Shown here piece after piece: positions 58,374 through 64,000 of a DNA stretch of 64,000 nt (positions are counted from its first letter, which is position 1; the number at the start of each line of letters is the position of its first letter). Source of the stretch: Albugo candida. Lineage: Eukaryota; Oomycota; Peronosporomycetes; Albuginales; Albuginaceae. The position numbers were made by a program, and so were the translations under genes. Location: NCBI GenBank assembly GCA_905220665.1, contig CAJNAR010000191.1, positions 1-64,000 on the forward strand. Reading direction: 5' to 3'. The notes beneath the pieces are model-generated. The model ran no database searches. It saw nothing but the letters and a program-made list of their open reading frames with translations, and had not been told where the DNA came from.

Positions 58374-58689
58374 CTAAGTACCGTTTTCCCTAAATTTGCT
58401 TTTCTTTCGAGCTTTTTTGCTTTCAGTCAATATGTTTTGATAATGTTGGTCAAGTTCGTTGAGGACAAAAAGCATTATTTTCGATGAGGATTCGGAGCCT
58501 GCAATAATCACTCATTTATATATCATGATGATAAGCATAATAAAACTCACTTGTAAATTGAGTGCCAATGTACGCCGCTACGCTTTCGCAGACGTTCTCA
58601 TTTAGCTTATCTATTTCTTCCATAATAACAATTAAGTACGATCGAACCGCACTCATTGGTTTCGCTTTATTATATGTTTCTATGCTGTG
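58374..58689 (-). CDS. Two 3' exons of a small unknown gene
   Basis: Exon 58689-58551 (HSIETYNKAKPMSAVRSYLI, EEIDKLNENVCESVAAYIG) joins through a 52-bp GTGAGT...TTGCAG intron to exon 58498-58374 (SKIMLFVLNELDQHYQNILT, ending KKARKKSKFRENGT and a stop). Both the phase and the consensus sites are good. The basic C-terminus may be a nuclear signal. The 5' exon is not identified. An ORF from 58954 and one from 58782 overlap the upstream side. No family was recognised. Confidence 0.5.
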
Positions 58690-58828
58690 CTTAGAAAACT
58701 GTACAGTATGTAATATGAGCATAAGTAGTAAACACAAGGTAAGCTCTGAAGTTGAAGGTGAGTTGAAAGAACAGCCAATCAAAAAGGGTCCATTTCTTGC
58801 GAATATACCAATTTACATGATGATGTAA

Positions 58829-60259
58829 TACAAAAAAAAGGATATGGTAATTCCAATCAATAAAAATTAGCAAGTATATATTAGTATATTGATTCCAGCC
58901 GACCGGTAGCAGGACTGTTACCCGTGCATAGCCTCGACCCCTGCAGTAAGTCAAATTGAAATATGCCTAGAATCAGCTCGCGTGGTTTGCAAAAACACTT
59001 GGTCGGCTCTGATTATAATTTGTGTCAAGTATATACCTTAGTAGCGGAAGACAAGGTTTTTTACGGTAATTTAAATGAACATGCCAATTCAACATGCAAG
59101 ACAGATGATGGCACGATGCCCGTCCATACGTGCTTGGATTCCACCTACGTTCGAAGCCATCGCTGCTAATGCTTAAAGCTATTTTCTCAGGTCGATGCTT
59201 TTAGCAAGCTATTGGGATTAAAAAGCGTAACGTATCAAGTAGCGATAAAGTAGGGGCTACACACTGGGATTAGTAACCAGTAAAAACAACTTTTTCCATC
59301 AGTGAAGAACGATTCCGCAATCTATATTTACTTCATAATGTAGGCTTGTTTATTTCGTATCACCCACCTTAGAATACCTAGATGAATCTGCGTTTGTTTA
59401 AATCCTCAAATTATTCTTTTTTCAGCTACAACATCAACTAAACCACGCTAAATTTTCAGTCAACATGCACATATAAGAATAATATCAACTGCATCGACAA
59501 GATTGGTGCTGTTGGATAATGTATCTATCTGCCATAATTTTTTGTTGACAAGCAACTGTTTACAGACATGAATCATCCAGATCGGAGTTGTGAGGAAGCT
59601 CAGCGGACAGATCGTTACATTGCTTTTCCATTAGGCTCATATGCGAGCATTTATTTACCGGTTAACAGGTACCTTTATTGGGCGCGGATTACCGAACATC
59701 AATAATCATGCAAACAATTGACCCATTCTAGCTGACGATAAAAATTGTTCTAAGATACAGGTGATGCTGTCGTTTAAACCATTTATAGCCAAATTGATGC
59801 GCTGGCCTATATAAATGCATTTAGCGTTGACTTTAACCAATGGTGTAAATGATAGGGAGTTTTTGGTTGTATCACATGATGCATGAATCCAAAATTCTGA
59901 CTGATGTAGAAGCGCTTCAAGCTTCATTCAGTACGATCTGGCTTGACAAATCCACTGATAGAAAGAAACGGTACTAATGCCTGTCCATCAGCCTCAATTG
60001 ATTAAAGATAAGATTTTGCAAAGAGGCAATAATATAACATTTCATGACAGAAGCGCAGCTTGGAGTCTTAAGCGAGCGGAATTGGGAAGTTTCTTCTTCA
60101 ACGGCATTTCAACATTGCAATGTCTCCTTTTCTAAAACTGAACAAGCATCAATCCGCATTTTTAATGGGTGTCTATTATCTTTGCATCAGGTATTATGAG
60201 ATTTTGGTGTCCGGGTTTGTCCTATCAAGTTGTCATATTGAACAAGTTAGTCACTTCTC
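58829..60259. other. Interval without a supported gene
   Basis: A plus ORF at 58963-59169 and a minus ORF at 59927-59706 were inspected. Neither has a domain, splice context or neighbours that support it. Otherwise it is AT-rich non-coding sequence up to LINE copy 2. Confidence 0.35.
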
Positions 60260-63200
60260 AATTTAGTACAAACAACCTGAAAAATAACCTTACTCAAATC
60301 TTTCCTCTCGAAAAGATGGTTTGAGTACGACCCAACCAAGGGTCCTAGCGTCCACTTTTACTAACTTATCAACCCTGAAAATCAAATGTCCTTGGGTGAT
60401 TGCATGATCGTTGAGGAGTTATCAACCTGTGTAATGACGTGGGAAGAATCCCCCACCCCCAGTGTGACGTTGCAGGCTGGTACAGGTGATACTGGCGCTG
60501 CCTCGTCACAGGCGAGTGATACTAGAAAATGCACCGCGAACGCCAAAACAATTCTTACTTGGCAAAGATTTTCAAGTCCCAAGAGTCCTTACGAAAGGAA
60601 AAGGCTCGAGTGAAACCGCAATACCGCCTGGAGCTCCAAAAGCCTCCGAGATGGAGGCTATGATGCATATGCCGACGGGAAACACCCTGATTTCGGCTTT
60701 TGCTGTGATATTGGAGGCAGCTAGAACTTTTCAAATGCCCAAGCCACTTTTTCAATGGTTTGGGAGACGGGTCAGGGGCTATCCCGTACTCCAAATGAAA
60801 AGATTCTAGCTTCTCTGATGCGAGCCCATGACATATAGTCTTTGGAAGCCTACTGGGGGTCTACCGATTGCTTAGTTCTCCAGTCTGTCTAGGGACAACG
60901 TCAGGGTGATGCTCGCCACGGTATATGCCTGTCAGCAGCTGGAATACCAGCCTGTGACTATCCTTGTGAAAAAGAGTTTTCCAGGAGTTACATATTCTTG
61001 AAGCAAAATACTAACTCGATGTCTTCGTCGTCAGAATGGAGGAAGAAAAGATTAGTAGCATCTGCTCTCTTCACAGACTGGGGTGCCAATTGTCTTATGA
61101 TACCTTCCGAGAGACTATTCCACTAAGAAAATAGATTTGTTATAACAGTTGCACCCCAAAAGAAGTTCTGATGTCGACTTGGAGAGTCTACTTCAGCTCT
61201 TCAACATTCTCCTAATCGCAGGCCATATTTGGTAAAGTAATTTAGCTAATCGTTTACGCGAAACAGCTCTATTCAGTAAAGGGGAAAGATGCCCCGCTCC
61301 CAAGGGAACGAACATGTTCTGGGCAACGTGGCCCCTGCTGCTTGGATTCGTAGGCAATAGTACAAGCCCCGAGATGAAGGAAATACAAAAAAACGAGCTA
61401 CAACAGCAGACTATCGTAGTGGTTTAACGACGGATAGCACCTCCTGTTTGAATTCAACAGCAAGTGGCGGAGAGAGCTGAACGGAAGGACTCCGGTAAAA
61501 TCTTCTTGGAGCTTAGGACTCGTCCCAATATCGTACAGCCAGAACACCTGCTTTTTCCTCCCTATACCACTTTCTCTTCCATAATTGCAGAAAATTGTAA
61601 GGTCACCACACGTGGACGATGATGATGTAGCTATGCAGCAGGTTCGACCTCAAGAGAAAAGAGTCATCGCATCGAGCCATTTCAGCAAAGGATTTCCGAA
61701 GCGCGACCCCTCAGGAACTTCCTGGTTTGGTCACCAGCAATTACAATCCGTGGTTTTGAACATGAAAGTGGAGATAGATTGAAAGAACGCAGTGGTGAAT
61801 TCGACGTTCAGAAAAAGGATTCAGATCATTCCGTTGAAAGCACGGATGACGACAGGGGTGTCTACATCAAAAGGAGCGGCCCACCTCTATCGGTCAAGAC
61901 ATATCACGGTCGCTAAAGGTGATTGTGATACAAATGTCGATAAAGTTGGTGAACTAATGAAAGTCGACTCCGAAACTTCTCTCCAACAACTTTATAGGGA
62001 TAAAATGGTTCAGGAAGACGTACATACACCACGTGTGCTAAAGAGTACCCAGCTTTGTATTAATAACGACAGGATTATTGAAGCATCTCTAAGACATTCC
62101 ATCACTATAATTGGTGTTCTTTTGAAGAGCATGGAAGCCTATCAACCAGCATCAAATGAATTATCTCACCTTTTTTCAATCATGGGGAATGTGCTGCCCA
62201 CGATTTTGGTGAAGACGTAACATTCCAACTCGATGAAATTTCCACGTATGTGGAAAGATCCCTACCAAAATGGACGTTCTATTCAAATAAGTAATTCCAT
62301 GGTGGAGATATGCGCCAGCACGCATAGTTTATGTGACCTGGGCAAAAAAAGCTATTTCTTTCATCTAATTGATTCTCGTGTGTGTAGCACCAACCATCTA
62401 CACAATCGTTCATTGGGTCTCGTATACCACGATGCGCACTTAATTTATATTCGAGCTCAACACTGTAGATTGCCTCACTAATTTGTTGACTTCATTGTTT
62501 CTCTTCGTGATGGGATCAAAGTGCTGGTCGCAGGGTTTTGATGGAAATGGCACAGCGCGCGCTGCCATAATAAAGAGGAGCTTCTAATCAAAGCATGCTA
62601 TTATTTGGAGGAATTGCGACCTACGTTTATCAACTGTAGATAGTAAAATCAGATTAATTATTGGTACGCTACAGGGTAAATGCTAAGAGCTCCTCGATTA
62701 TTTTAACGTGGAATAATATCTCAGCACTAGTGGTGGATGTCAATGGAATTCATAAAAATGGTCATCTCTTGATCGACTTTGTCATATCACAACATTCTAT
62801 TTGTCGTGTTCAAGAAACCAAACTTCACTTTCACAACCGACTGAATTCATTTCAGTTTTTATTTCATTCAAATTGCAGCATAAAAGCTTTGTCAATTGGC
62901 ACAACAGTGGTTTTCTCCATCCAACTTGCATAGTAGTGGCAGTGTGATGACAATCCTTCGTTCGGACTTGCTATACAACGGCTGAAATCTCACCGAACGA
63001 ATTATTTTTCGCAATCGCTATATGGTTATGTGTCTTGTGTATTCTCATTCACGATGTAGCGGTCTATACTCAGAATGTATATGCACCGGTGAAGGCCGAG
63101 GAAAGAGTGATTTTATTTGAGCTAATACTCTCCAACATTTTCGAATCGGCCGCAACCATCTATCATTTGGGTAATTCAACACACCACTTGATCGAGCTGT

Positions 63201-64000
63201 CCATGCTTCGAGGGGAACAGTTTGACATGAACAAAGTCGAGTAGTGTGATTGGAATGGATTTCGAAATTGGATGTGGTATACGCTTGGCGAAACGACAGA
63301 AAACATTTTTTACAGGCCCATTACCGGGCAAGAATCGACTAGATTACATCTGAATGTCGTAGAAGCTATTTAATATGGTATACGAACACATTATATATTT
63401 CCGTCCACGACATGCGGGTGATCATCTGGCACAAAAAGTAACCTGTACAAATCCAGCTCAATCCCCCGGTGAAAGATATTAAAAATACTCATTACGACTA
63501 TTTGTATATCCTCAAGTTGTCAAAGCAATCAAATTGAAAGCGAATTTGGTGCTTGAACAGTTGCGGACAACTTCGAAGATCGGAAAAATGTGGGAAATTG
63601 GAAGATGAAAATAAGAAAACAGCTTCAGAGAGTTGCAAAAAGATTGCATAAGATATCCGACGTGATGTTGCGTCTAGCCAGCGTGTTTTGGAAGCCGCAT
63701 CAGCTCGAAATCGCATTGAAGACACCAATCAATCACGGTAATTCTACAAATCGAGTCTCGAATAATTCAGAATTTCGCTCGACAACGATGCCATATACAA
63801 CCAACATGAGAGCTTCGTCCATCACGGAAAGCATATGAAAAACACCTCCAAGCATTCATTTTGTTCTCTGGATAGTTCTGGTCGTCGCGTGCCGATCGAA
63901 AATGTGAACAAAAATGTGGCACCGTGACGTCGAAACGAGGGGAATCATTGACGAATTCAGAGATCATTGGGGTGATTTTATCATCTCTCTATATATCCCC
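60260..64000 (+). mobile_element. LINE copy 2 (5' part), same family, more decayed
   Basis: Similarity to copy 1 starts at ATTTAGTAC (46542 and 60261) and continues to the window edge. Shared blocks are the ORF1 start (CCTAGCGTCCACTT, PTPSVTLQ), the ORF1 3' region (61790-62220, TTGVSTSKGAAHLYRSRH), and the endonuclease with CRVQETKLHFHNR (62661-62933) and VYTQNVYAPVKAEERVILFE (63035-63244). A region like 49900-50190 follows (63590-63838). It has more stops than copy 1, and the original start ATG is followed directly by a stop (ATGGTTTGA). The reverse transcriptase would lie beyond the window. Confidence 0.82.

Noticed and set aside
58963..59169. Plus-strand 68-residue Cys-containing ORF
   Set aside because: No signal peptide, family or conserved pattern. 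Length is within chance for this base composition.

Overview
The window looks like nuclear DNA of a eukaryote with a compact genome, most likely an oomycete-type stramenopile. A white-rust-like Albugo is possible, but that is inference. The reasons are AT-rich sequence, genes only 3 to 60 bp apart, introns of about 35 to 120 bp with GTAAG/GTACG-like donors, the standard stop codons, and a mix of a CRT-like transporter, an LCLAT-type acyltransferase, a SET-MYND protein and degenerate non-LTR retrotransposons. No CRISPR array, operon or bacterial signal was seen, and no tRNA or rRNA gene was recognised.

Region 1 (1-17211, minus strand) is one exceptional gene. About 1,030 residues of unique N-terminal sequence, including a truncated dihydroxyacetone-kinase-like (DAK1) domain, run into about 44 near-identical tandem copies of a 324-bp (108-codon) unit. 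The array runs off the left edge. The reading frame is broken at about seven places, apparently by single-base indels, and each neighbouring block stays open for hundreds to thousands of codons. If the frame were continuous the protein would exceed 5,700 residues.

Region 2 (17.2-41 kb) is ordinary compact gene space. It holds a coiled-coil protein, an intron-rich gene of unknown function (about 22.9-19.2 kb, minus), an NDUFA4/B12D-like mitochondrial protein, a SMYD-type SET-MYND protein (five exons rebuilt), several unknown small genes, a CRT-like transporter (four exons) diverging 52 bp from an LCLAT/LPLAT acyltransferase (three exons), an RPC9-like RNA polymerase III subunit, a four-TM protein, and further unrecognised genes.

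Region 3 (41-46.5 kb) is gene-poor. It has a decayed Pro/Ser-rich stretch, a perfect 27-bp palindrome and a candidate secreted Gly/Trp-rich protein.

Region 4 (46.5-64 kb) is repeat territory. A degenerate LINE with ORF1, APE-like endonuclease, reverse transcriptase and a zinc-knuckle tail has been split just after the RT FADD motif by a 2.2-kb Mutator-like (MULE) DNA transposon with about 90-bp terminal inverted repeats. About 4.6 kb further on, a second, more decayed copy of the same LINE family runs off the right edge. Only one likely small host gene (58.4-58.7 kb) was seen between them.
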